Part shown: positions 16,685 through 24,837 of the stretch, piece after piece
How positions within the stretch are numbered: the first letter of the stretch is position 1
How the letters are laid out: every line of letters starts with the position of its first letter
DNA from: Anaerolineae bacterium
GTDB taxonomy: Bacteria > Chloroflexota > Anaerolineae > Promineifilales > Promineifilaceae
DNA: 64,000 nucleotides
Assembly (NCBI GenBank): GCA_023384415.1
Contig: JAHDWJ010000006.1
Coordinates: 103,162 to 167,161 of the forward strand
Direction: 5' to 3'
Translations under genes and position numbers: made by a program
Notes under the pieces: generated by a model
What the model saw: only the letters and a program-made list of their open reading frames with translations
Told to the model about the DNA's origin: nothing
Databases searched by the model: none

Positions 16685-17575
16685 TTAACCGCTCTGGCTG
16701 GCCTGAACAGCTAACTTTCCCGCTTCTTGCAGCCCGATAAGCTGTTTGCCTTCTTCCCCTTTGGCGTTAATCCAGTAAATGGAACGAGAAGCTAACAATT
16801 GATCTAGCTGCTGCCACAAATCATGGTTGGCGATAGGCTGACCGTCTTTTTTATGCCATGCCCGTTTGCGCCAGCCGTGGAGCCACTGGGTGGCCCCCTG
16901 GAACAGATAATCGGAAGTGGTAAATAGTTGGGCGGCCGCGTTTGGGGGGAGAAGTTGGATGGCGGCGATAGCGGCCGCGATTTCCATTCGGTTATTGGTT
17001 GTTTTCAGTTCACTACCGCTGGCTTGCCGGGTCTCCTCACCTGTTTCCATCACTACCCCCCAACCCCCAGGCCCAGGATTTCCCTGACACGAAGCTCGCA
17101 GATAAAGCCGGGGGATATTGGGGGATAATTGGACTTTGGGGGTAATTTCCAACCTGGCCTGACGAGCCAGCTGATCTACTCGTTCATTCATAGGGTCGCC
17201 AGAATGCCCTTTGACCCAGTGCCACTCGATTTGGTGCTGCTTGACCAGAGGGAGCAGCTGCTGCCAAAGGTCGGCGTTAGGGGTGGGTTTGCCCTCTTTT
17301 TGCCAGCCTTTGGCGGCCCATTTTTCGGCCCATTCGGTGATCCCTCGGCGCAAATATTCTGAATCAGTATGGAAAGTGACAGTTGAGGGACGTTTTAAGG
17401 CTTGTAAAGCGGCCAGGGCGGCCTGCAGCTCCATCCGACTGTTGGTGGTTTGAGGATCATGCCCGGTGAGGACCTTTTCATGTTCCCCATAGCGCAATAC
17501 CGCCGCCCAACCACCTATACCAGGATTGGGGTCGGCGCCCCCATCGCTGTAAATCACTACCTGGTTTTGGCTCAT
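16685..17575 (-). CDS. Tandem RNase H protein: active N-terminal domain, degenerate C-terminal copy
   Basis: 296 aa with two RNase HI-like domains; ordinary RNase HI is about 150 aa. Domain 1 (1-140) has the full catalytic set: Asp11 (YSDGG), Glu49 (RMELQ), Asp71 (HTDSEY), His124 and Asp134 (KGHSGDPMNERVDQLA), so it should cleave RNA in RNA-DNA hybrids. Domain 2 (about 155-290) aligns throughout (GNPGPGGWG, NNRMEIAA, WHKKDGQPIANHDLWQQL) but has Ala161 at the first Asp, keeps Glu198, has SDYL instead of TDSEY, and lacks the His/Asp pair. It probably binds hybrid or folds against domain 1 without cutting. Its start overlaps the upstream Rpn-type gene by 4 bp. Confidence 0.88.
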   Translation of the reverse strand: MSQNQVVIYSDGGADPNPGIGGWAAVLRYGEHEKVLTGHDPQTTNSRMELQAALAALQALKRPSTVTFHTDSEYLRRGITEWAEKWAAKGWQKEGKPTPNADLWQQLLPLVKQHQIEWHWVKGHSGDPMNERVDQLARQARLEITPKVQLSPNIPRLYLRASCQGNPGPGGWGVVMETGEETRQASGSELKTTNNRMEIAAAIAAIQLLPPNAAAQLFTTSDYLFQGATQWLHGWRKRAWHKKDGQPIANHDLWQQLDQLLASRSIYWINAKGEEGKQLIGLQEAGKLAVQASQSG

Positions 17576-18483
17576 CTGTTACTTTGGCGGAGACGCTTGT
17601 TGAGCCATTGTTCAATATCCTGGTAACTCTGGGCCTGCCAGAGATACGTCGCCAGAGCTTCAAGATCATCTCGGTGACACTGCTTTAGCTGTATCTGAAC
17701 GGTTTCAGGGGAAACAGCAAAGCGGTAACTAATTTGTTGAATCAAGATGTTCAGTTCACCCTGTTCCATGCCCTGTTCCATGCCTCGTTCCATGCCTCGT
17801 TCCATGCCCTTCTTGAAGCCGAGATCCATAAGTTCCTGGCCTGCTTTGGTTTTTTCTAATGGGGTTAATTGTAACATTTGGTCAATCTCCTGCCGTGATA
17901 ACTGACTAAACCGTTGGACAACAAACTGTACTAATAGCTCTATCAGACGATTTTGTGTTTGAGAGTCTAACTGCTCATTCTGTTGGATGGAGCTGATCCA
18001 GCTGGATGCCTGTCCTCTTATTATATCAGGAGTTGCTACGATAAGCGGCTGTAGTACATTTAACGCCGGTGAAGGATGGGTTAGTTTTGGTAGTAAATCA
18101 GAGAGGACACCCGTTGTCAACCAGGGCATGTTGCCATGATAAAGATCGCCTAATGTTTCGAGGCCGGGATCGTAAGCTGCATCAAGGAAAAGCAGGAAGG
18201 CATGCCAGCGGCCGCGACCCAACTTAGGTTTTTGACTGTGAAAGCGACCTAACTCTTCAACCAGGCGCCAGTAAATCGCCTCATCGGGATACCCTTGCAG
18301 TTCCAGAAAGTAGCGTGGCTGCTGCGGGTCCTTAGGTTCAAGCAAACCATCCAGCCGCCGCTCTTTGCCCTTGAGAACAGGGCTGCTAAATTGGTAGCGG
18401 CAGGCTGGGGTGATCTGGAATAGCTCCAGCAGGGCTTCGGGCACCAATTGGAAATATTCGTGGAACAGGGTGTCCGTTTTCAT
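17572..18483 (-). CDS. Rpn/DUF2887-type PD-(D/E)XK nuclease family protein
   Basis: 303 aa protein starting KTDTLFHEYFQLVPEALLEL, the typical opening of the DUF2887 branch of Rpn (recombination-promoting nuclease/PD-(D/E)XK) proteins. Candidate catalytic residues are Asp in RRLDGLLEP and Glu-Gln in YFLELQGY. The C-terminal part has the family-typical GMERGMERGMEQGMEQGE repeat, encoded by four 12-bp tandem units (about 17761-17812). Such proteins promote RecA-independent recombination in enteric bacteria by family knowledge; the role here is not known. It overlaps by 4 bp with the reductase gene before it and with the RNase H gene after it. Confidence 0.82.
   Translation of the reverse strand: MKTDTLFHEYFQLVPEALLELFQITPACRYQFSSPVLKGKERRLDGLLEPKDPQQPRYFLELQGYPDEAIYWRLVEELGRFHSQKPKLGRGRWHAFLLFLDAAYDPGLETLGDLYHGNMPWLTTGVLSDLLPKLTHPSPALNVLQPLIVATPDIIRGQASSWISSIQQNEQLDSQTQNRLIELLVQFVVQRFSQLSRQEIDQMLQLTPLEKTKAGQELMDLGFKKGMERGMERGMEQGMEQGELNILIQQISYRFAVSPETVQIQLKQCHRDDLEALATYLWQAQSYQDIEQWLNKRLRQSNR
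17761..17812. repeat. 12-bp tandem repeat inside the Rpn-type gene
   Basis: Four 12-bp units of the type YGTTCCATGCCY encode the GMERGMEQ repeats on the minus strand. In-frame copy-number change would alter the length of the C-terminal hinge without a frameshift. Confidence 0.8.
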
Positions 18484-19889
18484 TTGAGCGGTTTGCCAAT
18501 TGCGGCCGCCATCTCTTCCGCCATAACAAACTTAATCCGCGGCCGCCCCACCGCCTGCCCCCTGGCGATTTCAATTTCATCCACTTTGAGCCAATCAGCA
18601 TAGGAGAAATAGTTGGGTTGCTTCTGGGCGATGAAAGCCGCGGCCGCATCCGGTGAGCTGTTTTCTGGCTGCAAGGTGACTCCCTCGGCCAGGTCGGCCA
18701 GCATACATTCGACCGTTTCCAGGGCATCCGGCTTGTTAGTGCCAATGACTCCGCTTGGCCCCCGCTTGATCCAGCCAGCGGTATACTGCCCAACGACCGG
18801 CTGCTGATGGGTCTCATCAACGACGCGGCCGCTCTGGTTAAGGATAACCCCCCATTTATGGTGAAACGGGACATCGGGCAGGGGGACGCCGTTATAGCCG
18901 ATGGAGCGGAACACCAGACCAACAGGTAACGTTTCGTAACGGTCAGTGGCTCGCGGCCGCAGCGAACCTGATTCCGTGGCATACAACTCATTCTGTACCA
19001 ATTTCATCGCTGTCACCTGCCCCTGCTCATTACCGGTGAGTTCCAGGGGGGAGACCAGGAACCGCAGCATCAGGCGGCGGGATTTACCCGTAGGCTGCCG
19101 GTGGGCATAACTTTGCAAAATCTCCACCTTGCGAGCCGTCGCCCGGTCCGCACTGGCGGCCATCGCCGCTTCACTGAGAGGATCCAGCTTCACCTCATCC
19201 GCCAGAGTAAACGCATCAGTGTCGGCCATTTCCCCCAGCTCTTTCACTTCCGGGTTGGTAAAAGCTGCCTGAGCTGGTCCCCGCCGCCCCAAGATATGAA
19301 CTTCCTTTACCCGGCTTTGGCTTAACGCTTCCAGGGCATAATCGGCGATGTCTGTTTTGAGCAGCTCTTCACGAGTGCGGCACAGGATACGGGCCACATC
19401 AACCGCCACATTGCCCACGCCTACCACGGCCACACTTTCCTGGCTGAGATCAAATTGATAATCCCGAAAATCAGGGTGACCGTTATACCAGGCCACAAAC
19501 TCCGTCGCGGGGTGGCTGCCCTGTAAATCTTCACCCGGAATACCCATCCGTTTATCCGTTTGCGCCCCGGTGGTGTAGATAATTTGGTGGTAAAACTGGC
19601 ATAGTTCGGCCACAGAAAGGTGCTGACCCAGCTCCACATTGCCATAAAAGCGAAAGCGGGGGTTGCTGGCTATTTTGTCAAACACCTTGGTCACTGATTT
19701 GATTTTTTGGTGATCAGGGGCGACGCCGTACCGCACCAGGCCAAACGGGGTGGGCAGCCGCTCGAACATATCCAGTTCAACGACAATTTTTTTCTGATCC
19801 AGGAGGTGGCCGGCGGCATAAAAGCCAGTTGGCCCGGCGCCGATAATGGCGACACGTAAAGGGTTGGTTTCGCTGCCAATGGGGGACAT
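18480..19889 (-). CDS. Ferredoxin/adrenodoxin-type NADP+ reductase (FprA family)
   Basis: FAD flavoprotein, 469 aa, transferring electrons between NADPH and ferredoxin. FAD-binding GxGxxG is VAIIGAGPTGFYAAGHLL; the NADP-binding motif is VAVVGVGNVAVDVARIL; the adrenodoxin reductase C-terminal signature GWIKRGPSGVIGTNKPDALETVE is complete. I chose ATG 19889 with AAGGAAAA upstream; the longer frame adds a non-conserved Cys/His-rich stretch. It is the first gene of an overlapping trio with the Rpn-type nuclease and RNase H genes, an odd functional mix that may only reflect compact packing. Confidence 0.92.
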   Translation of the reverse strand: MSPIGSETNPLRVAIIGAGPTGFYAAGHLLDQKKIVVELDMFERLPTPFGLVRYGVAPDHQKIKSVTKVFDKIASNPRFRFYGNVELGQHLSVAELCQFYHQIIYTTGAQTDKRMGIPGEDLQGSHPATEFVAWYNGHPDFRDYQFDLSQESVAVVGVGNVAVDVARILCRTREELLKTDIADYALEALSQSRVKEVHILGRRGPAQAAFTNPEVKELGEMADTDAFTLADEVKLDPLSEAAMAASADRATARKVEILQSYAHRQPTGKSRRLMLRFLVSPLELTGNEQGQVTAMKLVQNELYATESGSLRPRATDRYETLPVGLVFRSIGYNGVPLPDVPFHHKWGVILNQSGRVVDETHQQPVVGQYTAGWIKRGPSGVIGTNKPDALETVECMLADLAEGVTLQPENSSPDAAAAFIAQKQPNYFSYADWLKVDEIEIARGQAVGRPRIKFVMAEEMAAAIGKPLK

Positions 19890-19988
19890 AGTTTTTTCCT
19901 TGTGGGCTATGGGCGTGAAGCATGATACGTGACAGGTGGTTTTATATACCACACCGCACAGATTACTTTGTGAATGATCAAACGGTTA

Positions 19989-20423
19989 TCAATCATCATC
20001 GGCCAGTAACTGCATTTCCAGAGTGTTGACTTCACCCCGGTACATATCCCGTTGGGCTTTCATAATATCGCCGATAGAGATCATGCCGATGAGGTTGCCA
20101 TCTTCCAGGATGGGTAGGTGGCGGAAGCGGTGTTCGGTCATCAGGTGAGCGATAGAGTAGATGTCATCTTCGGGGGTGCCGGTGATGACTGTTTGGGTCA
20201 TTACCTGGTCTACGGTTTGGCTGGATAGCTGTGGGTTTTGAGCCATCTCCCGGATGATGTCTCGCTCAGAGAGGATGCCGATTAGCTGACTGGCCGGGTT
20301 GACGACGACGACGGCCCCGATGCCGTGTTGGGTGAGCAGCGCGGCCGCGTCCTGCAAGCTCTTCTCCGGAGTAATGGTAATCACACCTTTAACTTTTGTA
20401 GCTAAGATCAATTGAACTTTCAT
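19989..20423 (-). CDS. Stand-alone double CBS-domain protein
   Basis: 144 aa with two tandem CBS motifs forming one Bateman module: KGVITITPEKSLQDAAALLTQHGIGAVVVVN...LIGILSERDIIREMA and VDQVMTQTVITGTPEDDIYSIAHLMTEHRFRHLPILEDGNLIGMISIGDIMKA. Such modules bind adenine nucleotides or S-adenosylmethionine and sense energy state. Start ATG 20423 is preceded by AAAGGTG; an in-frame start 18 bp upstream is less likely. It is divergent from the cystathionine beta-synthase gene, which itself ends in a CBS pair. Confidence 0.9.
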   Translation of the reverse strand: MKVQLILATKVKGVITITPEKSLQDAAALLTQHGIGAVVVVNPASQLIGILSERDIIREMAQNPQLSSQTVDQVMTQTVITGTPEDDIYSIAHLMTEHRFRHLPILEDGNLIGMISIGDIMKAQRDMYRGEVNTLEMQLLADDD

Positions 20424-20638
20424 GGTGACACCTTTTGGCAAGCCTGACTAGTGGGTCAGACTTGGGATAGAGGGAACAATAGGGCGTTAAAGGTATTATA
20501 ACCCGGCTCGTTGGAGGACAGGCAAAGATTGGTACAATTACTTTATCTATCTATACCCAACTGTAAACAGTCAACCATCAACAGTTACGTATGAACAATG
20601 TCACCTAACCTGGACAAGCCAGAATTAAAGAGCTTTTT

Positions 20639-20695
20639 GCCACGAATTAAACGAATTAGCACGAATGTGAAAAATAAATTCGTGTAATTCGTGGC
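20639..20695. repeat. Dispersed 'CCACGAATTA' fold-back repeat
   Basis: Outer arms GCCACGAATTA (20639-20649) and TAATTCGTGGC (20685-20695) enclose degenerate copies of CACGAATT. The same words recur at about 49872-49921 and 63601-63630 between unrelated genes. It lies in the 353-bp divergent spacer 20424-20776, which otherwise should hold the promoters of the two CBS-domain genes. Confidence 0.65.
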
Positions 20696-20776
20696 TGATC
20701 TTCTTGCTCGCTGTCCGAAATGTTGGTTTGTATGGTACTGGCTGGCTGATTGTTTACCCTTGAAAAGGTGTTTCCC

Positions 20777-22225
20777 ATGAATTTTCCTGAAGCTGTGATA
20801 ACTGAAGAGCCTGTTGTTGAGGCTGAACCTCTGGGGGAGATGCAGGTTTACGATAACATTATCGAAACCATTGGCCATACCCCCCTGGTGCGTCTGAACA
20901 GTACAGTGAGCAATTTGCCCTGTACGATTTTGGTGAAGGTGGAATATTTTAACCCTGGTGGGTCAGTGAAAGACCGGATTGGTCCGGCGATTATTGAGGA
21001 TGCCGAGCGGCGTGGTCTGCTCAAGCCAGGGGGCACAATTGTTGAATCTACCTCGGGCAATACGGGGGTGGGGTTGGCTATTGCGGCCGCGGTGCGTGGC
21101 TATCGCTGTATCTTCGTCATGCCCGACAAGATGTCTGAGGAGAAAATCCGGCTGCTGCGGGCCTTTGGGGCACGGGTGGTGGTTACGCCCACCGCCGTCG
21201 AGCCAGATGATCCCCGCAGCTATTACTCCGTGGCCCGCAAATTGGCCGCTGAGACCCCCAACGCCATTCTGGCCAACCAATACCATAACCCGGTTAACCC
21301 CCAGTGCCATTATGAAACGACTGGCCCAGAAATCTGGCAGCAGACGGCCGGCCGCATCACCCATTTTGTGACCGGTATGGGTACGGGTGGCACCATCTCC
21401 GGCACGGGGCGGTACCTCAAAGAGAAAAACCCGGCGGTGCAAATTATTGGTGTGGACCCGATTGGCTCTATTTTGTATGAACTTCATCGCAGCGGCCGCT
21501 ACACCAAAGCCGAAGGGTACAAAGTCGAGGGGATCGGCGAAGATTTTCTGCCCAGCACCACTGATTTAAGCGTGGTAGATTCCATCGTTCAGGTGACAGA
21601 CCGGGAAAGTTTCTTCTGGACGCGGCGGCTGGTGCGGGAAGAGGGGATATTTGCCGGGGGATCGGCGGGGTCGGCGGTGGCTGGGGCGGTCAAATATGCC
21701 AAAACCCATAACCTCGGCCCCAATGATGTGATGGTTGTCATTCTGCCTGATACCGGGGCGCGTTATCTCAGCAAGGTGTTTGATGATGAATGGATGCGAG
21801 AGAATGGGTTCCTGGAGCGGGCCTGGGTTGATTTCCGGGCGCGGGATATTCATGAAACTAAACCGACCGATCAGCTGATCACCGCTCGCCCCACCGATTT
21901 GATGAAGGATGTGATTCGCCAGTTGAAGGAGCATAACATCTCGCAAATGCCTGTTTTGACCCAGGAGGGGCGGCTGTTTGGCATTGTCACTGAGCTTGAT
22001 CTGCTCAACCATATGTTTACCAGCGACCACCAACATTCGGCGGATGAGACGATTGAGGCGGTGATTAACCGGAATGTCCCCGTCGTGCGCCCCAATACCC
22101 CGTTGGAGACGCTCATGGGTATTTTCAGCAACCATAATGTGGCTATTGTGGCTACAGGGGATGAGGTGCAAGGGATTTTGACCAAGATTGATATTTTGGA
22201 TTTTCTGGCCGCGCAGATGAAATAG
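20777..22225 (+). CDS. cbs: Cystathionine beta-synthase (PLP domain plus CBS pair)
   Basis: PLP enzyme, 482 aa, condensing serine (or O-acetylserine) with homocysteine or sulfide. The PLP lysine is Lys65 in NPGGSVKDRIGP; the phosphate-binding loops STSGNTGVGLA and GTGGTISGTGRY are intact. C-terminal residues about 365-480 carry two CBS motifs (DVIRQLKEHNISQMPVLTQEGRLFGIVTELDLLNHM and ETLMGIFSNHNVAIVATGDEVQGILTKIDIL), which in related enzymes regulate activity. Start ATG 20777 has AAAGGTG upstream; a longer TTG start at 20750 is less likely. A cysteine synthase role is possible, because these PLP domains are alike. The next gene is cysQ, consistent with sulfur assimilation. Confidence 0.9.
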   Translation: MNFPEAVITEEPVVEAEPLGEMQVYDNIIETIGHTPLVRLNSTVSNLPCTILVKVEYFNPGGSVKDRIGPAIIEDAERRGLLKPGGTIVESTSGNTGVGLAIAAAVRGYRCIFVMPDKMSEEKIRLLRAFGARVVVTPTAVEPDDPRSYYSVARKLAAETPNAILANQYHNPVNPQCHYETTGPEIWQQTAGRITHFVTGMGTGGTISGTGRYLKEKNPAVQIIGVDPIGSILYELHRSGRYTKAEGYKVEGIGEDFLPSTTDLSVVDSIVQVTDRESFFWTRRLVREEGIFAGGSAGSAVAGAVKYAKTHNLGPNDVMVVILPDTGARYLSKVFDDEWMRENGFLERAWVDFRARDIHETKPTDQLITARPTDLMKDVIRQLKEHNISQMPVLTQEGRLFGIVTELDLLNHMFTSDHQHSADETIEAVINRNVPVVRPNTPLETLMGIFSNHNVAIVATGDEVQGILTKIDILDFLAAQMK

Positions 22226-22244
22226 TGCCTTTGTGAGTAAGAAA

Positions 22245-22349
22245 AGTAACTACTAACCGCAAAGCCGCCAAGAACACAAAGTTCCTCAAGAAACTCTTAT
22301 TGATCTTGGCGTCTTCGCGGTGAAATTCTTGTGTGCTTTAGTAGTTACT
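22245..22349. repeat. Nested fold-back element, about 105 bp
   Basis: Outer arms AGTAACTACTAA (22245-22256) and TTAGTAGTTACT (22338-22349) are perfect complements. Inside, CGCAAAGCCGCCAAGA pairs imperfectly with TCTTGGCGTCTTCGCGG. It can fold into one long hairpin and resembles a small MITE-like or REP-like unit between cbs and cysQ. A second imperfect palindrome (GCGCAGAGAGGCAGGGACG... CTCTGGCGC, about 22359-22413) follows immediately. Confidence 0.7.
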
Positions 22350-22452
22350 AAGAAAATTCGCGCAGAGAGGCAGGGACGCAGAGGTTTTTCTCTGCGGCTC
22401 TGCACTCTGGCGCGAGGCCCTGAGTTCCCCTTTATTCCCCTTATAAAAACCA

Positions 22453-23250
22453 ATGAAACAACCAACCTTACAAGATGTTACCCCCATTGTCCGGGAGGCG
22501 GGGCAGGCGGTGATGCAGTTTTACCGGGCCTCATTTATGGTGCGGGATAAATCGCCTGATAACCCGGTGACGGAAGCGGATATTGCTGCGGATACGTTGT
22601 TGAAGCAGCGTCTGGGTGAGCTGCTGCCAGAGGCGGGCTGGCTGAGTGAAGAGACGGCGGACAACCCGGCCCGCCTGGAGAAAAGGTTTCTCTGGGTGGT
22701 GGACCCAATTGATGGGACGAAGGAGTTTGTTTTGGGCATCCCGGAGTTTGCTATTTCGGTGGCCCTGGTGGAAAACGGGCTGCCGGTGTTGGCGGTGGTG
22801 CTGAACCCGGCGACGGATGAGTTGTTCGCGGCCGCGTCGGGGCAAGGGGCCTGGGTGAATGGGGTAAAGGTGGGGGTAAGCGGCCGCGCCGTTTTGCCCG
22901 GTTCACAAGTAGACGCCAGTCGCTCCGAAATCAAACGAGGGGAGTTTGAGCCGTTCCAACCGCTGGTGCAGCTGCGGATTACCGGCAGCATCGCCTACAA
23001 ACTGGCGCGGGTAGCTTCCGGCCAGGCTGATGCTACCTGGAGCCGCGGCCCCAAACATGAGTGGGATATTTGTGCCGGGGCGCTGCTGGTACAAGAGGCG
23101 GGGGGCGTCTGTGGTGATCTGGACGATAACCCGTTCCAGTTTAATAAACCGTGGCCTAAAGTGAACGGCATCATCGCCGACAACGGTCATTTGCATTCGC
23201 AGATCATAGCTGCCCTGGCCCCCCATCGCGCCACAGCCCGTCGGGATTAA
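22453..23250 (+). CDS. cysQ: 3'(2'),5'-bisphosphate nucleotidase (CysQ)
   Basis: Mg2+-dependent, Li+-sensitive-type phosphatase, 265 aa, that removes the 3'-phosphate from PAP/PAPS and supports sulfate assimilation. The inositol-monophosphatase superfamily motifs are present: PVTEADIAAD, WLSEET, WVVDPIDGTKEFVLGIPEFA and WDICAGALLVQEAGG. The last motif supplies the metal-binding Asp. It follows cbs on the same strand but a 227-bp spacer with two fold-back elements intervenes, so co-transcription is uncertain. Confidence 0.92.
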   Translation: MKQPTLQDVTPIVREAGQAVMQFYRASFMVRDKSPDNPVTEADIAADTLLKQRLGELLPEAGWLSEETADNPARLEKRFLWVVDPIDGTKEFVLGIPEFAISVALVENGLPVLAVVLNPATDELFAAASGQGAWVNGVKVGVSGRAVLPGSQVDASRSEIKRGEFEPFQPLVQLRITGSIAYKLARVASGQADATWSRGPKHEWDICAGALLVQEAGGVCGDLDDNPFQFNKPWPKVNGIIADNGHLHSQIIAALAPHRATARRD

Positions 23251-23361
23251 AGGGATTGTATACTCATCAAAATCATCAAGTTGCCTTTAGGATTGAGGCT
23301 AGGGGTTATAGGCTGATAAGTCCCTAATCGCCCATCTTCCTCAAAAGGTCATTTGCCCAAC

Positions 23362-24681
23362 TTATAGTTGTATTAAATTTTGGCGGAACGCTTTGATGGC
23401 TTTGAGCCGTTGGCCGTGCAGGGGGTAGAAGTAAAGGGCGATGATTGCCAGCAGGCAGGCGGCCGCGGGCGCAACACTCATATACAGGCGAAATCCCATA
23501 GCCACCGTCTCTGGCTGGGCAGCCAGGGTGGAATCATAGCCATAGGCGGGGGGCAGCCAGCGAAACACCAGGGCCACCAGGGCAAAACTCAGACTGGTGA
23601 TGAACCCATTAAGGCCAAAATACATCCCTTCCCGGCGCAGCCCGGTGTACATCTCATCTTCATCGGCAATATCAGCCAGGATAACGTCGGTCATCAGGAT
23701 CATGCCGGAGATACCGATGCCGAACAGGATCGCGGCCGCGATAGCCCCCCCCAGCGTCTGCACAAACAAAAGCGGGGTCGCCCCCAGGGCCATAATCAAG
23801 AATGCCAGCATCATCGTGGTGCGGGCCTCAAACCGGTGGGCCACTAGCTGCCGCCATGGCCACAAAAACAGCCCGGCGGTGACAAACGCGCTGGCTAAAA
23901 TGGCTGAGGCCAACGCATCATCCACTTTGAGGCTGTATTTGATGTAAAACGGAACGCCGGTGGCCAGGGTGCTGATGGCGAAGTAGCGCAGGGTGTAGGC
24001 CGTCACGATGGTGGCAAAGCTGCGGTTGATGAAGGTGGCTTTGAGGGCGGGGAGCAGGTCTAAGGTGGGGCGGTCGGCGTATTCAGGCCGCTCAAACATA
24101 CCCCTGAGACCGGTGTACATCGCGGCCGCGCACACCAGCGCAAACAATAACCCCATCGGTACCCACCCGATCCGGCTGTACAGAAGGGGGGGCAGGGCCA
24201 CGCCAATCATCAACCCCATTGTTTGGAACAAGTTCATTCGCACCGCTACATCCGTTCGCTCCTGGTAACTGGTAAACATTTCCGGCAGCAGGGAAAAATA
24301 GCTGGTGCCAATAGCCGTGCCAAACAGCTCCCACAACACCAACGTCAGGGCAAACCAGGTGATCAAATAGCCGGGATGGGTCAGGCCATCAAAGGGGGCT
24401 ACCCAAATCAGGGTGAAAAAGAAGACCATGGGGGCTGTGCCGAGGAAAATATACGGGATGCGCCGCCCCCAACGGGTGCGGGTGCGGTCAGATAAATAAC
24501 CAATGAGCGGGTTATTGGCGGCGTTGTAAAAGGCGAAGAAAAAGAGCAAATTGCTGACCCAGGGAACGGGCAACTGCTTGATATCGGTGTAATAAAATTG
24601 GGCAAAGGGCATGGCCTGGTAAGGGATCACCGTTGCCAGATTAGCCAGCGCGTAAAGCCAGCGTTGTCGGTTGGTTGTCAT
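23362..24681 (-). CDS. MFS transporter, glycoside-pentoside-hexuronide:cation symporter (MelB-like)
   Basis: Membrane symporter, 439 aa, about 12 hydrophobic segments. The GPH/MelB hallmark after TM2 is clear: NNPLIGYLSDRTRTRWGRRIPYI. It would carry a sugar or glycoside with Na+ or H+. Start ATG 24681 (MTTNRQRW) is preferred over a longer frame. It is monocistronic by appearance: downstream is the convergent cysQ and upstream is the fold-back element at 24769-24819. Confidence 0.9.
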   Translation of the reverse strand: MTTNRQRWLYALANLATVIPYQAMPFAQFYYTDIKQLPVPWVSNLLFFFAFYNAANNPLIGYLSDRTRTRWGRRIPYIFLGTAPMVFFFTLIWVAPFDGLTHPGYLITWFALTLVLWELFGTAIGTSYFSLLPEMFTSYQERTDVAVRMNLFQTMGLMIGVALPPLLYSRIGWVPMGLLFALVCAAAMYTGLRGMFERPEYADRPTLDLLPALKATFINRSFATIVTAYTLRYFAISTLATGVPFYIKYSLKVDDALASAILASAFVTAGLFLWPWRQLVAHRFEARTTMMLAFLIMALGATPLLFVQTLGGAIAAAILFGIGISGMILMTDVILADIADEDEMYTGLRREGMYFGLNGFITSLSFALVALVFRWLPPAYGYDSTLAAQPETVAMGFRLYMSVAPAAACLLAIIALYFYPLHGQRLKAIKAFRQNLIQL

Positions 24682-24768
24682 GCGGCGGTTCAGATGTTCA
24701 GGTTGGACACGATGCGTTAAGCGAGGGGGATTGTACTGCACAACAACCAGCGGGGGAAATAATAGTTA

Positions 24769-24819
24769 ATGGGTGAATTGGTGAATAGTTAATCATTAAC
24801 CATTCACCAATTTACCCAT
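24769..24819. repeat. Long near-perfect hairpin built from 'GGTGAATT' words
   Basis: Two 25-nt arms (24769-24793 and 24795-24819) pair with two mismatches around a single base. Further copies of the same words (GTTCACCCATTA) trail to 24838, touching the stop codon of the M28 peptidase gene. It may end that transcript, but has no T-run. Confidence 0.75.
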
Positions 24820-24837
24820 GCAACAGTTCACCCATTA

